The notes under the pieces: model-generated
Databases searched by the model: none
What the model saw: only the letters and a program-made list of their open reading frames with translations
What the model was told of the DNA's origin: nothing
Program-made: the position numbers and the translations under genes
Assembly (NCBI RefSeq): GCF_003458415.1
Contig: NZ_QRUF01000002.1
Coordinates: 62,285 to 126,284, forward strand
Reading direction: 5' to 3'
Source: Collinsella sp. AF25-2LB
Lineage (GTDB): Bacteria; Actinomycetota; Coriobacteriia; Coriobacteriales; Coriobacteriaceae
Length of the DNA stretch: 64,000 nucleotides
Shown: in pieces, positions 1 to 8,476 of the stretch
Layout of the letters: every line of letters begins with the position of its first letter
How positions within the stretch are numbered: position 1 is the stretch's first letter

Positions 1-82
1 CCGTTGCTGGAACTACCGCACCACCGTCGGCGAGTACAACGGCCACGCACATATTTGCAAGCGCTGCGCCGATGTTTTGTAG
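1..82 (+). CDS. ileS: Isoleucyl-tRNA synthetase, C-terminal fragment (5' end outside window)
   Basis: The frame opens at position 2 and ends at TAG 80-82. It encodes 26 residues starting RCWNYR and ending HICKRCADVL. The C-W-N-Y-R and C-x-x-C pattern matches the C-terminal zinc-binding domain of IleRS, where paired cysteines close the protein. The next gene is lspA, a common ileS neighbour in bacteria. Only the tail is visible, so nothing can be said about the catalytic part. Confidence 0.75.
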   Translation, partial: RCWNYRTTVGEYNGHAHICKRCADVL

Positions 83-112
83 GTTACGGCGTTCGTAGAA
101 CGCCGTAACCTA
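80..112. repeat. Perfect 15-bp inverted repeat after ileS
   Basis: Arms at 80-94 (TAGGTTACGGCGTTC) and 98-112 are exact reverse complements around the 3-nt loop GTA. The left arm includes the ileS stop codon. No T-run follows, so it is not a textbook intrinsic terminator. It could act as an mRNA 3'-end stabiliser. Confidence 0.7.
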
Positions 113-272
113 CCGACGCTGCAAACGCCCCTAAGCGGCAATCTGACGTTCAATCGTCGGTCGCGTACCAAAGTACGCTTCCCTCCTCTTTCACGTCACC
201 TTGCTCGCTTAGGGACGTTTTCGCTGTTGGTGACGATAACGCGGCGTTTCCATTGCTGGAGCTAGAGGCTTT
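113..272. repeat. Structured intergenic sequence with imperfect inverted repeat
   Basis: No credible gene lies between ileS and lspA (83-455). AAACGCCCCTAAGCG near 129-143 and CGCTTAGGGACGTTT near 207-221 pair at 14 of 15 positions. A small dyad (CGTAC CAAA GTACG) sits between them. The layout suggests a folded transcript or a small non-autonomous repeat. Function is unknown. Confidence 0.4.
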
Positions 273-299
273 CTTTCGACTTGCGTTTTTAGTCGAAAG
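273..299 (+). other. Hairpin upstream of terminator
   Basis: CTTTCGACT (273-281) pairs perfectly with AGTCGAAAG (291-299) around a T-rich 9-nt loop. It lies just upstream of the stronger terminator at 305-344 and may add to 3'-end formation. Confidence 0.5.
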
Positions 300-304
300 C
301 TATT

Positions 305-344
305 AAGCGACATTCCGTTATTCGGAATGTCGCTTTCGTTTTTA
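305..344 (+). terminator. Intrinsic terminator after ileS
   Basis: A 13-bp perfect stem (305-317 with 323-335, AAGCGACATTCCG) has loop TTATT and is followed by TCGTTTTT. It separates ileS transcription from lspA. Confidence 0.85.
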
Positions 345-455
345 GCTGGTTATTTCGCTTGCGTTGGTGGATATGTCGTGCGTTCTGCGTATGGCAATAT
401 AAGATAGTTCTTTGTATTAAACGTAATTCGATGTTCTTGAGGGTAGGGGATTGAT

Positions 456-1055
456 TTGGGTCGTGCTGGGGGTATGACGCCGCCTTTGCGTTGGCGGTTG
501 GGTGTTGCTGGTGGTGTGGCACTGGTTGTGCTGCTCGTTGACCAGCTGACCAAGCTTGCGGTTCGTGCCGTGGGCGACGCTTTACATGTGACCGTCATCC
601 CCGGTGTCATCGACTTTATTTTTGTCCGCAATATCGGTGCTGCCTTTAGCATGGGCGAGGGGCATGGCATCGCGTTTGCCGTGCTGGCGTTGGCGGTTAT
701 TATCGCTATCGCCGTGTACCTCGTTCGTGCATCCCAGCTCGCCCATCTTGAGGTTGTGGGCATGGCTATGGTCGCGGGCGGCGCTATCGGCAACGCGATC
801 GATCGCCTTGTCTTTGGCTTCGTGACCGATTTTATTGCCACCACCTTCATCGACTTCCCCGTCTTTAACGTGGCCGATATCGGCATCACCTTAGGTGTCG
901 TGCTTGCCCTCATCGGCTACATGTTCTTGAGCCCTGCGGCCCGCGAAGTCGATGCGACTGCCGAGCTCAATGCTCGTGATGAGGCCCGCGCCAAGCGCAA
1001 AGCCAAGCAGCGTGGGGAGCGTGCCCGCAAGATTCGTGAAAGGAATGAGCGTTAA
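456..1055 (+). CDS. lspA: Lipoprotein signal peptidase (signal peptidase II)
   Basis: This membrane aspartyl protease cleaves diacylglyceryl-modified prolipoproteins. Its 199 residues have the usual four hydrophobic segments (about 18-36, 64-95, 103-122, 140-165). The family motifs are present: N-I-G-A-A-F-S after the second segment, G-G-A-I-G-N-A-I-D-R, and F-N-V-A-D-I, so both catalytic aspartates are kept. The C-terminal tail of about 35 residues is rich in Lys/Arg/Glu and longer than in the E. coli enzyme. Start: TTG 456 has a GGGTAGGGG-like ribosome site upstream; ATG 474 is the alternative. The stop overlaps the rluD start (TAATG), indicating translational coupling. Confidence 0.93.
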   Translation: MGRAGGMTPPLRWRLGVAGGVALVVLLVDQLTKLAVRAVGDALHVTVIPGVIDFIFVRNIGAAFSMGEGHGIAFAVLALAVIIAIAVYLVRASQLAHLEVVGMAMVAGGAIGNAIDRLVFGFVTDFIATTFIDFPVFNVADIGITLGVVLALIGYMFLSPAAREVDATAELNARDEARAKRKAKQRGERARKIRERNER

Positions 1056-2068
1056 TGGCCGACATCCATATTCTTGTTGCCAACGATTGCTCTGGCCAGC
1101 GTCTTGACGCCTTTCTGGGTGCCAACGACGGCTGCCCCACGCGCTCTGCCTGCGCGCATCTGATCGAGGGCGGCGCCGTAATCGTGAACGGCGAGACCTG
1201 CCTATCAAAAAAATATGCTGTGCGCTCCGGTGACCGCATCTCGGTCGACCTGCCCGAGCCGCATGATCCCACTGATGTGATTCCCGAGGCCATCCCCCTC
1301 GATATCCGTTACGAGGACGACTACCTCATCGTGCTCTCCAAGCAGCGCGGCCTGGTGTGCCATCCCGCCCATGGCCACGAGAGCGGCACGCTTGCGAACG
1401 CTCTGGTCTACCACTGCGGCATTGACCATCTGGGTACCGTGCAGGGTGAGGACCGCCCCGGCATCGTGCATCGTTTAGATCGCGATACCTCGGGCCTCAT
1501 GCTTGCGGCAAAAGACGACGACACGCAGCGCGCACTCCAAAATCTCATTCGCACGCGCACGCTCGATCGTCGCTATATCACGCTCGTTCACGGACATATC
1601 GCTATGGATGAGGGCACCATTAACACCGGCATTGCCCGTTCTACGCGTGACCGTGTCAAGATGGCGGTTTCGGACGATCCTTTCGCGCGCCAGGCCATTA
1701 CGACCTTTAAGGTCCTCGAGCGCTTCGATTCCACGCGTTTTGACGACGGCTATACGCTCGTCGAGTGCCACCTGTTTACGGGCCGCACACATCAGATTCG
1801 CGTGCATATGCGCCATATCAACCACGCCTGCGTGGGCGATCCGCTCTACGGCAAGTGCGATGCACGCGCCGATCAGGGTCTGACCAGGCAATTCCTTCAT
1901 TCCTGGCGTGTTGCATTCGACCATCCCGTGACGGGGGAGCGCATTGAGTGCCGCGACGAGCTGCCGTGGGATCTCGCCGCGGTTCTTGACGACCTGGCCC
2001 CGCGCTCGCTTGGCCGCACCGCTGCCGGCGACGAAATCGTTCCGCAGCTCGGTCTGCTCGAAGCCTAG
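1055..2068 (+). CDS. rluD: RluD-type 23S rRNA pseudouridine synthase
   Basis: 337 residues: an N-terminal S4 RNA-binding domain (about 12-70) followed by a RluA-family pseudouridine synthase domain. The catalytic motif HRLDRDTSG lies at about residues 139-147, with the nucleophilic Asp142, and HLFTGRTHQIRVHM closes the active site. The family isomerises uridines in large-subunit rRNA (RluD acts in helix 69). The exact target cannot be read from sequence, so RluD versus RluA/RluC-like is uncertain. The ATG overlaps the lspA stop by one base, and lspA-rluD is a frequent pair in Gram-positive genomes. Confidence 0.9.
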   Translation: MADIHILVANDCSGQRLDAFLGANDGCPTRSACAHLIEGGAVIVNGETCLSKKYAVRSGDRISVDLPEPHDPTDVIPEAIPLDIRYEDDYLIVLSKQRGLVCHPAHGHESGTLANALVYHCGIDHLGTVQGEDRPGIVHRLDRDTSGLMLAAKDDDTQRALQNLIRTRTLDRRYITLVHGHIAMDEGTINTGIARSTRDRVKMAVSDDPFARQAITTFKVLERFDSTRFDDGYTLVECHLFTGRTHQIRVHMRHINHACVGDPLYGKCDARADQGLTRQFLHSWRVAFDHPVTGERIECRDELPWDLAAVLDDLAPRSLGRTAAGDEIVPQLGLLEA

Positions 2069-2086
2069 CCAGTATTAGGTGGTTTC

Positions 2087-2113
2087 TTGAACTCGGTAAG
2101 CCTGCGGTAAGAT
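2087..2113 (+). promoter_or_regulatory. Possible promoter for glycosyltransferase gene
   Basis: TTGAAC (2087-2092) and TAAGAT (2108-2113) are spaced 15 nt apart, in the 82-nt gap after rluD and 38 nt before the ATG. The spacing is shorter than the ideal 17, so this is tentative. Confidence 0.3.
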
Positions 2114-2150
2114 ATACGGTTGTTTACGTAACGCGTTCTCGGGAGCCTGC

Positions 2151-3446
2151 ATGCTCGCCTTTTTACAAACCAACACACCCATCGTGATCTTCAACCAGAT
2201 TGTTGTCACGCTGCTCACGGTCTGCTTTCTGTACCAGGTGGTCTTCTTTGTCATTGGCGCTCTTCGTGGCGAGGTCGCGCCTCCCAAGGCCAAAAAACTT
2301 CACCGCTATGCCTTCTTCATTGCTGCGCATAACGAGGAAGCCGTAATTGCCAATCTCGTACGCTCCATCAAGGACCAGGACTATCCGTCCGAGCTTATCG
2401 AGGTCTTTGTCGTTGCCGACGCCTGCACCGACAACACCGCGCAGCTCGCACGCGAGGCCGGTGCCATTGTTTACGAGCGCAATGACCTGGCCCGAAAGGG
2501 CAAGAGCTGGGTCATGGACTTTGGTTTCGATCGCATTCTCAACGAGTATCCCGACACGTTTGAGGGCTACTTTATCTTCGATGCCGATAACGTCATCTCC
2601 CGCGATTATGTCTCCAAGATGAACGATGCCTTTGACCAGGGCTTCCATGTGGTCACGAGCTATCGTAACTCCAAGAATTTTGGCAGCTCGTGGATCTCGG
2701 CAGCTAATGCTACTTGGTACCTGCGCGAGGCGCGCTTTCTCAATAACGCGCGCAACATCTGCAAGACTTCTTGCGCTGTCTCTGGTTCGGGCTACCTCAT
2801 CTCCGCCAGCGTTATCGAGGGCATGCACGGTTGGCAGTTCCATACGCTGACCGAGGATATTCAGTTCACCACGTTCTGCGCCATTCACGGCATTCGCATC
2901 GGTTATGCGCCTGCGGAGTTCTTTGACGAGCAACCCGTGACGTTCAAGGCATCCTGGAAGCAGCGTATGCGCTGGACCAAGGGCTTTTACCAGGTGTTCT
3001 TTACCTACGGCAAACATCTGGTCAAGTCGACGTTCCGCTATCATCGATTTGCCGCCTACGACATGTTCATGACGATCGCCCCGGGTATGCTGCTATCGCT
3101 GATCTCGATGCTCGCTAATGCGACGTTCTTGATTGTGGGTGGCCTTTCGCATGGTTTCTTGGCTACCGAAGTCGAGATGCAGGCGTGCGCCGCTTCGCTC
3201 ATTATGACCTTCGCCATGATGTATCAGACCTTCTTTATCCTGGCGCTGCTCACGACTATCTTTGAGTACAAGCACATTCACTGCGCGCAAAAGTGGCGTC
3301 TGGTGACTAACCTGTTTACCTTCCCGATCTTTATGTTCAGCTATATCCCCATCACGGTGGCCGCGTTGTTCCTGAAGGTCGACTGGGTGCCGACGCAGCA
3401 CGCCGTCAACGTTACCCTTGACGAGGTCATGCAAGGCGCCAAATAA
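2151..3446 (+). CDS. Family 2 membrane glycosyltransferase
   Basis: 431 residues. A membrane segment at about 10-38 is followed by a GT-A fold domain with VVADACTDNT (nucleotide-sugar site), DADN (metal-binding D-x-D type) and QRMRW near residue 275, the Q-x-x-R-W motif of processive cellulose/hyaluronan synthase-like enzymes. The C-terminal third has several hydrophobic segments (about 300-330, 340-370, 395-420). It probably makes or modifies a surface polysaccharide from a nucleotide sugar at the membrane. The substrate cannot be told. It stands alone between rluD and a strong terminator, with no other glycan genes nearby. Confidence 0.85.
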   Translation: MLAFLQTNTPIVIFNQIVVTLLTVCFLYQVVFFVIGALRGEVAPPKAKKLHRYAFFIAAHNEEAVIANLVRSIKDQDYPSELIEVFVVADACTDNTAQLAREAGAIVYERNDLARKGKSWVMDFGFDRILNEYPDTFEGYFIFDADNVISRDYVSKMNDAFDQGFHVVTSYRNSKNFGSSWISAANATWYLREARFLNNARNICKTSCAVSGSGYLISASVIEGMHGWQFHTLTEDIQFTTFCAIHGIRIGYAPAEFFDEQPVTFKASWKQRMRWTKGFYQVFFTYGKHLVKSTFRYHRFAAYDMFMTIAPGMLLSLISMLANATFLIVGGLSHGFLATEVEMQACAASLIMTFAMMYQTFFILALLTTIFEYKHIHCAQKWRLVTNLFTFPIFMFSYIPITVAALFLKVDWVPTQHAVNVTLDEVMQGAK

Positions 3447-3454
3447 CCACCACC

Positions 3455-3485
3455 AAAACCACCGCAAAGGTGTGGTGGTTTTTGC
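3455..3485 (+). terminator. Intrinsic terminator after glycosyltransferase
   Basis: AAAACCACC (3455-3463) pairs with GGTGGTTTT (3474-3482), followed by more T residues. A second CCACCACC upstream permits an alternative register. Confidence 0.75.
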
Positions 3486-3514
3486 TTTTGCGATGCAGCT
3501 CGAGGAGGCGTCCG

Positions 3515-3937
3515 ATGGTCTATATCCCGTTTTGGATTTGCATCTTTGCCGGCATGGCAATTGATGCCCGAGAGCGACGGTTTCCCAATGGGCTTGCCGG
3601 CGCATGTGCCGTGGCGGCGTTGGCGGGTGTTTTGCTCGACCTCGGTTTGAACACAGCGCTTGACCACGCGGGTCTTGCCGTCATTGTGTATCTTGCTCTC
3701 GTGCTGACTGAGTCCCTCTGGCGTCGTCTTCGCCAAATCCCGGGCATCGGCATGGGGGATGCCAAGGCGCTCTTCGCGCTTTGCACGCTCGACCCTATGG
3801 GTGGCATCGTTGCATTTGCCGTCGCACTCCTGGCCCTGGCCCTCTCCTGTCTCTTCACAAAATCGCGCTCCCTGCCATTGCTCCCGTTTTTAGTGCCGAT
3901 TTTTGCCATAATCGAGGTCGTGGGCTGCACTTTGTAA
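3515..3937 (+). CDS. A24 family prepilin peptidase-like protein
   Basis: A 140-residue hydrophobic protein starting at ATG 3515 behind GAGGAGG (about 3501-3507). IDARERRFPN near residue 12 and GMGDAK near residue 75 carry the two aspartates of type IV prepilin peptidases (the second in the G-x-G-D motif). It lacks the N-terminal methylase domain, as CpaA/TadV-type enzymes do. It would process prepilin-like signal peptides at the membrane. No pilin, ATPase or secretin genes are in this window, so its substrate must be encoded elsewhere. Confidence 0.75.
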   Translation: MVYIPFWICIFAGMAIDARERRFPNGLAGACAVAALAGVLLDLGLNTALDHAGLAVIVYLALVLTESLWRRLRQIPGIGMGDAKALFALCTLDPMGGIVAFAVALLALALSCLFTKSRSLPLLPFLVPIFAIIEVVGCTL

Positions 3938-3968
3938 CCGATTGCGCATCCTTCTTAAGGAGCATGCC

Positions 3969-5216
3969 ATGGCAACTATTCAAGAAACGGCCGTCATTAA
4001 GGCGCGCATGGACCGTATTCCCTCGGCGTTGTCGCCCGAACTTGTCGAGCGCATTGCCACCGATCGTGCTTCGGGCTATGTTAACCCGTATCGTTGCAAC
4101 GACGATCAGGTCATTCGTCGTATTGATCGCGCTGCCGACAAAGGCACGCTTATGCGTCCGGCATTTATGCGCGATACCGAAAAGATTCTTCATCTTCCTG
4201 CGTACACGCGTTATGCAGGCAAAACGCAGGTCTTTAGCTTCCGTAGCAATGATGATCTGTCGCGCCGCGGTTTGCACGTGCAGCTTGTCTCGCGCATTGC
4301 GCGCGATATCGGTCGCGCCCTGGGGCTCAACTGCGATCTGATCGAGGCGATTGGCCTGGGCCACGACTTGGGACACACGCCCTTTGGCCATGCCGGTGAG
4401 CGATTCCTCAATGATATTTACCTCGAGCGCACGGGTCGTTACTTTTTCCATAACGTGCAGTCGGTCCGTGTGCTCGATGCGCTGTACGGCCGTAACGTGT
4501 CGCTTCAGACGCTCGATGGCGTGCTATGCCACAACGGCGAATATGAGCAGCGTGTGTTTGAGCTTTCGGACATGGGCTCCTTTGACCAGTTCGATCAGAC
4601 GGTTGAGGACTGTATCGCCACGGGCTATAGCGCGATTGAGCACCTGCGTCCCATGACGCTCGAGGGCTGCGTGGTTCGCATCTCGGATATCCTTGCCTAC
4701 GTTGGGCGCGATCGACAAGACGCCATTGCGGCAGGCCTTCTGTCGCCCGACGCTTTTGACGACGGTCGGGGCGGGGCCTATAACAGCTGGATCCTCACGC
4801 ACGCTTCCATCGACATCGTTGAGCATAGCTACGGTAAACCGCGTATCGAGATGAGTGAGGACCTGTTTGAGGAGATCCGCCGGGCCAAGCGCGAGAACTA
4901 CGAGAAGATCTACAGCAAGGGCGGTATCGAGGGCGATTCCGAGGCGGAGCTGCGTGAGGCATTCGAAAAGCTTTACGACCGTTGCCTGCAGGATATAAAC
5001 GAAGGCGACGAGTCTTCGTATATCTTTAAGCACCACATTTCGCGCATTGAGCAGCAGCTTTCCTACTACGATCGCACCTATGCCTGGCAGGACGACAAGG
5101 ATCAAGCCGTGGTGGATTATATCGCGAGTATGACGGACGGTTATTTCTGCGAGCTGACGAGTAAGCTGTTCCCTGGTTTAAAGTTTCCGCACCGTACCTA
5201 TATTAACGAACGGTAG
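3969..5216 (+). CDS. HD-domain dNTP triphosphohydrolase (dGTPase-like)
   Basis: 415 residues, ATG 3969 behind AAGGAG (3956-3961). The HD motif HDLGHTPFGH begins at His132, preceded by the LVSRIARDIGRALGLN helix typical of the dGTPase/HD family. This family removes triphosphate from dNTPs to give nucleoside and tripolyphosphate and shapes nucleotide pools. The N-terminal metal-ligand histidine region (SRNDDLSRRGLHVQLVSR) also fits. In many actinobacteria the homologue lies beside dnaG; here rarA follows. Substrate choice is not deducible. Confidence 0.85.
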   Translation: MATIQETAVIKARMDRIPSALSPELVERIATDRASGYVNPYRCNDDQVIRRIDRAADKGTLMRPAFMRDTEKILHLPAYTRYAGKTQVFSFRSNDDLSRRGLHVQLVSRIARDIGRALGLNCDLIEAIGLGHDLGHTPFGHAGERFLNDIYLERTGRYFFHNVQSVRVLDALYGRNVSLQTLDGVLCHNGEYEQRVFELSDMGSFDQFDQTVEDCIATGYSAIEHLRPMTLEGCVVRISDILAYVGRDRQDAIAAGLLSPDAFDDGRGGAYNSWILTHASIDIVEHSYGKPRIEMSEDLFEEIRRAKRENYEKIYSKGGIEGDSEAELREAFEKLYDRCLQDINEGDESSYIFKHHISRIEQQLSYYDRTYAWQDDKDQAVVDYIASMTDGYFCELTSKLFPGLKFPHRTYINER

Positions 5217-5262
5217 TTCGTATCCTTTCGGTATACTGGTTAGTTGAAAACGTTTTTGATTG

Positions 5263-6627
5263 ATGCACGGGATGGCTATGGACGACCTTTTTTCTGCCTC
5301 GACGCGCGAGCGTTCCTTTAAAAATGCGCCGCTCGCGGTGCGCATGCGGCCCAATTCGCTCGACGAGTATGTGGGCCAGCAAAAGGCCGTCGGTAAGGGC
5401 TCGTGGTTGCGTGCCGCAATTGAGCACGACGTGCTGTCGAGTGTGATTCTGTACGGGCCGGCCGGTACGGGCAAGACGACGCTGGCACATATTATCGCCA
5501 ACCATACCAAGAGTGAGTTTGTCGAAGTCAGCGCCGTGACGGGCACCGTAAAGGATCTTCGCCGCGTGATTGACGAGGCCAAGACGCGTCTGAATACGTA
5601 CGACCGTCGCACCATCCTGTTTATCGACGAGATTCATCGCTTTTCGAAGTCACAACAGGATGCATTGCTGCATGCGGTTGAGAACCGTACCGTTATTATG
5701 ATTGGCGCCACGACGGAGAATCCGTACTTCGAGGTCAACTCGGCATTGCTCTCGCGCGGTCGCGTGGTGGAGCTTGAGCATCTTAAAGACGAGGACATTG
5801 CCACGCTGATCGAGCGTGCACTCGAGGCTCCGCAGGGTTTGAACGGCAAGTTCTTGGTCGATGAGGATACGGTTAAGACCATCTGCACGCTGGCAGCGGG
5901 TGACGCTCGCTCGGCGCTCACGACGCTCGAACTGGCGAGCGAGATTGCCGTCACGCGTCCCGATACCGAGGGAACGCCGGCGCCGGCGGCGGGGGAGCGC
6001 TATCCCATCACCGTGGATGACGTAAAAATTGCCAACCCGCGTCGTGGCTTTTCGTACGACAAAAACGGCGACATGCACTACGACATTATCAGTGCGTTTA
6101 TTAAGTCTATGCGCGGTAGCGACCCCGATGCCACGATCTATTGGCTCGCGCGCATGATTGATGCGGGTGAAGATCCCAAGTTTATCGCTCGCCGTATTAT
6201 GATTCAGGCTTCTGAGGACGTTGGCAACGCCGATCCGCAGGCGCTTTTGGTGGCGCATGCCGCGTTTAAGTCTGCCGAGGTCATTGGCTATCCCGAGTGC
6301 CGTATTAACCTGGCTCAGGCTGCGCTCTATGTGTGCTTGGCTCCTAAATCCAACGCGTGTGAGGCTTCGATCGATGCGGCGCTGGCCGATATCCACTCTA
6401 GTGGGCTTCGCGAGGTGCCGAGTTATCTGCGCGATCGCCATCGCCCAGGCAGCGACGACTACGGTGTGTATAAATACCCGCACGATTATCCCGAAGGCTG
6501 GGTCGATCAGCGCTATTTGCCCGAAGGGCTGGAGCGTGGCGCGTTCTGGCAGCCTGCGGGCCGCGGCTGGGAAGAGTGGCGCGTAGAGCAAAGCGAACGC
6601 GACCGTAGCGGTAACGCGCCCAAGTAG
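5263..6627 (+). CDS. rarA: Replication-associated recombination protein A (RarA/MgsA AAA+ ATPase)
   Basis: About 454 residues. Walker A GPAGTGKT at about 65-72, Walker B LFIDEIHRFSKSQQDALL, and sensor motif IGATTENPYFEVNSALLSR are diagnostic of RarA/MgsA/WRNIP1. The C-terminal tetramerisation region (GSDPDATIYWLARMIDAGEDP, ASEDVGNADPQALLVA) is intact. It acts at stalled forks together with single-strand binding protein and the clamp-loading machinery. Start choice is uncertain: ATG 5263, 5272 and 5278 are in frame and none has a strong ribosome site. A TATACT box near 5232 may be a promoter. Confidence 0.92.
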   Translation: MHGMAMDDLFSASTRERSFKNAPLAVRMRPNSLDEYVGQQKAVGKGSWLRAAIEHDVLSSVILYGPAGTGKTTLAHIIANHTKSEFVEVSAVTGTVKDLRRVIDEAKTRLNTYDRRTILFIDEIHRFSKSQQDALLHAVENRTVIMIGATTENPYFEVNSALLSRGRVVELEHLKDEDIATLIERALEAPQGLNGKFLVDEDTVKTICTLAAGDARSALTTLELASEIAVTRPDTEGTPAPAAGERYPITVDDVKIANPRRGFSYDKNGDMHYDIISAFIKSMRGSDPDATIYWLARMIDAGEDPKFIARRIMIQASEDVGNADPQALLVAHAAFKSAEVIGYPECRINLAQAALYVCLAPKSNACEASIDAALADIHSSGLREVPSYLRDRHRPGSDDYGVYKYPHDYPEGWVDQRYLPEGLERGAFWQPAGRGWEEWRVEQSERDRSGNAPK

Positions 6628-6722
6628 GTCCTTGGCACCTCGCACATTCCCTTTGGGTATCTTCCCCCTTCTTTGGGGTACCATGAAAGGCGTCTGTATT
6701 TCGATTCCTTCGGGAGGCTTGT

Positions 6723-7313
6723 ATGAGTCCCATTCAAATCGCCCTGCTGGTGCTTGCCTTTGCCGGCGTGTGGGCTATTGTTGAGCTCGCGCTTACCCTG
6801 CGCAAGACCCGCAACGTTGTCGACTCGCTCGATAAGACCGTGAACGACCTCAATAACACCATCGCCGAGGCGCAGCCGGTGGTGGCAAAACTCGACGGCG
6901 CTGTCGACGAGCTTACGCCGGCACTTGCCCAGATGGAGCCGCTGCTTAAGTCGAGTAAGACGGCAGTTGATGCCCTTACCTCCAACCTCGTAGAAGTCGA
7001 GGCGGTCGTCCGCGATATTTCCGAGGTCACCGGCAGCATGGCCGAGGCCAGCAATGCCGTGTCGAGTGTGACCGACTCCGCTGCCGGTGCCGTGCAGAAA
7101 CTCTTTAACAAGGTGAAGACTCCCGCGGCCGACGCCGAGCGCAAGCTTTCCGCTGCCGAAGAAGCCGAGCAGCCGACCGAGCGTGTCCTGATTGGCGAAG
7201 CCGGGGACGATGTCGCTGCTGGTGACAATGATGCACAGAAGCCTGCTGCTAAAGCAGCCCAGTATTACACCTACACGCCCGCCGAGACCTCTGAGGAGTC
7301 CTGCGATGAGTAG
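6723..7313 (+). CDS. DUF948 membrane-anchored coiled-coil protein
   Basis: 196 residues, ATG 6723 behind CGGGAGGC. One N-terminal membrane helix (about 4-22) is followed by a long heptad-rich region (about 25-135) with regular Leu/Val and Asp/Glu/Lys spacing, then an Ala/Glu/Asp-rich variable tail. This is the layout of DUF948 proteins, sometimes annotated as general stress proteins. The stop overlaps the next start (ATGAGTAG), so it is coupled to the RsbW-like gene and the sigma factor. A structural or stress role at the membrane is plausible, not shown. Confidence 0.75.
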   Translation: MSPIQIALLVLAFAGVWAIVELALTLRKTRNVVDSLDKTVNDLNNTIAEAQPVVAKLDGAVDELTPALAQMEPLLKSSKTAVDALTSNLVEVEAVVRDISEVTGSMAEASNAVSSVTDSAAGAVQKLFNKVKTPAADAERKLSAAEEAEQPTERVLIGEAGDDVAAGDNDAQKPAAKAAQYYTYTPAETSEESCDE

Positions 7314-7683
7314 CGAAGCAACCTGCCCCATCACGCTGACCGTTGCCGGCGACCCGCGTCTCGCTCGCCTTGTGCGCATGACGGCAGCCAACGTTGGTGC
7401 CCTGTGTTCCATGTCTGTCGATCGCATCGAGGACATCCGCATGGCTGCCGAGGAAGCCTTTATTTTTGGCTGCACGGCTGTTGATTCCGATGACATCTCA
7501 ATCAAATTCGATGTCGATGAATCTCACGTTGGCATGACCTTTACCTTTGGCGATCAGGCCACTGTCGACGAGGATGACCAGGCTGCTGTTTATGCCGAGC
7601 TTATTTTGGCGAGCGTGTGCGACTCCTACGAAAAGACTGCGGCGCCCCTGACGCTTTCCCTCGACCTCAAGGCGGATATCTAA
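7306..7683 (+). CDS. RsbW-like anti-sigma factor, degenerate
   Basis: 125 residues, ATG 7306 inside the end of the DUF948 gene. Size, position just before a sigma-B/F-type gene, and the helix IRMAAEEAF resemble the N-box helix of RsbW/SpoIIAB kinases. However the N-box Asn is replaced (EEAFIFG), and no D-x-G-x-G lid motif is seen in the second half. ATP binding is therefore doubtful. Best guess: a binding partner or antagonist of the sigma factor encoded 2 nt downstream, possibly without kinase activity. No RsbV-type anti-anti-sigma gene is nearby. Confidence 0.65.
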   Translation: MSSEATCPITLTVAGDPRLARLVRMTAANVGALCSMSVDRIEDIRMAAEEAFIFGCTAVDSDDISIKFDVDESHVGMTFTFGDQATVDEDDQAAVYAELILASVCDSYEKTAAPLTLSLDLKADI

Positions 7684-7684
7684 T

Positions 7685-8476
7685 ATGACCGAACGTTCCC
7701 GGAGCGGCAAGACCGCTTGGGACAAGGAGAAAACCCGCGAGCTGTTTCGTCGCTATAAGGAGACCGGTGATCCGGACGCCCGCGAGCAGCTCGTCATGTC
7801 CCATATGAACCTGGTAAGGTTTCTTGCCAACAAATTTAAGAATCGCGGCGAGCCGCTCGACGACCTGATGCAGGTTGGCTATCTGGGTCTGCTCAAGGCT
7901 ATCGACCGCTTTGATCCCGAACGCGGACTTGAGTTCACCACGTTTGCGACGCCCACTATCTTGGGCGAGATCAAGCGTCACTTCCGTGACAAGGGCTGGA
8001 GTGTGCGCGTACCGCGTCGTCTGCAGGAGCTCTCGGCCAAGGTCAACCAGGCTACTGACAAACTTACCAACGAGCTACAGCGTTCGCCCAAGGTTGAGGA
8101 GATCGCTGAGTACCTGGACGTGACCGTCGACGAGGTCCTGGAGGCTATGGAATCGTCTTCGGCCTATACCTCGGTGCCCATTGAGGCTCCTGGTGCGTCC
8201 GATTCCGACGATGCGCCCTCGATTCTCGACCGCTACGCCGACGACGACAACGAGCTCGACTTTACCGATGACCGTCTGGTCATTGAAGAGGCCATCCGCG
8301 ATTTCTCGCCGCGCGAGCGCGAAGTCATCGAGCTGCGCTTTGTAAAGGGCATGACCCAGATTGAGATCGCCAAGAAGCTGGGCATCTCGCAGGTGCAGGT
8401 CTCGCGCTTACTGCGCCGCACCCTCAAGAAGATTCAGGACAAGATCGACCCCGACGGAGTGATGATTCGTTCATGA
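7685..8476 (+). CDS. Sigma-B/F/G-type RNA polymerase sigma factor
   Basis: 263 residues, ATG 7685 two nt after the previous stop. Region 2 is clear (LMQVGYLGLLKAIDRFDPERGLEFTTFA), then region 3 (PRRLQELSAKVNQATDKL) and region 4 (SPREREVIELRFVKGMTQIEIAKKLGISQVQVSRL, with the HTH). The length and FATPTILGEIKRHFRD are typical of the SigB/SigF/SigG group controlled by partner switching. With the RsbW-like gene immediately upstream it is probably a stress or envelope sigma factor. The 3' end overlaps the AI-2E gene by 4 nt. Confidence 0.9.
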   Translation: MTERSRSGKTAWDKEKTRELFRRYKETGDPDAREQLVMSHMNLVRFLANKFKNRGEPLDDLMQVGYLGLLKAIDRFDPERGLEFTTFATPTILGEIKRHFRDKGWSVRVPRRLQELSAKVNQATDKLTNELQRSPKVEEIAEYLDVTVDEVLEAMESSSAYTSVPIEAPGASDSDDAPSILDRYADDDNELDFTDDRLVIEEAIRDFSPREREVIELRFVKGMTQIEIAKKLGISQVQVSRLLRRTLKKIQDKIDPDGVMIRS

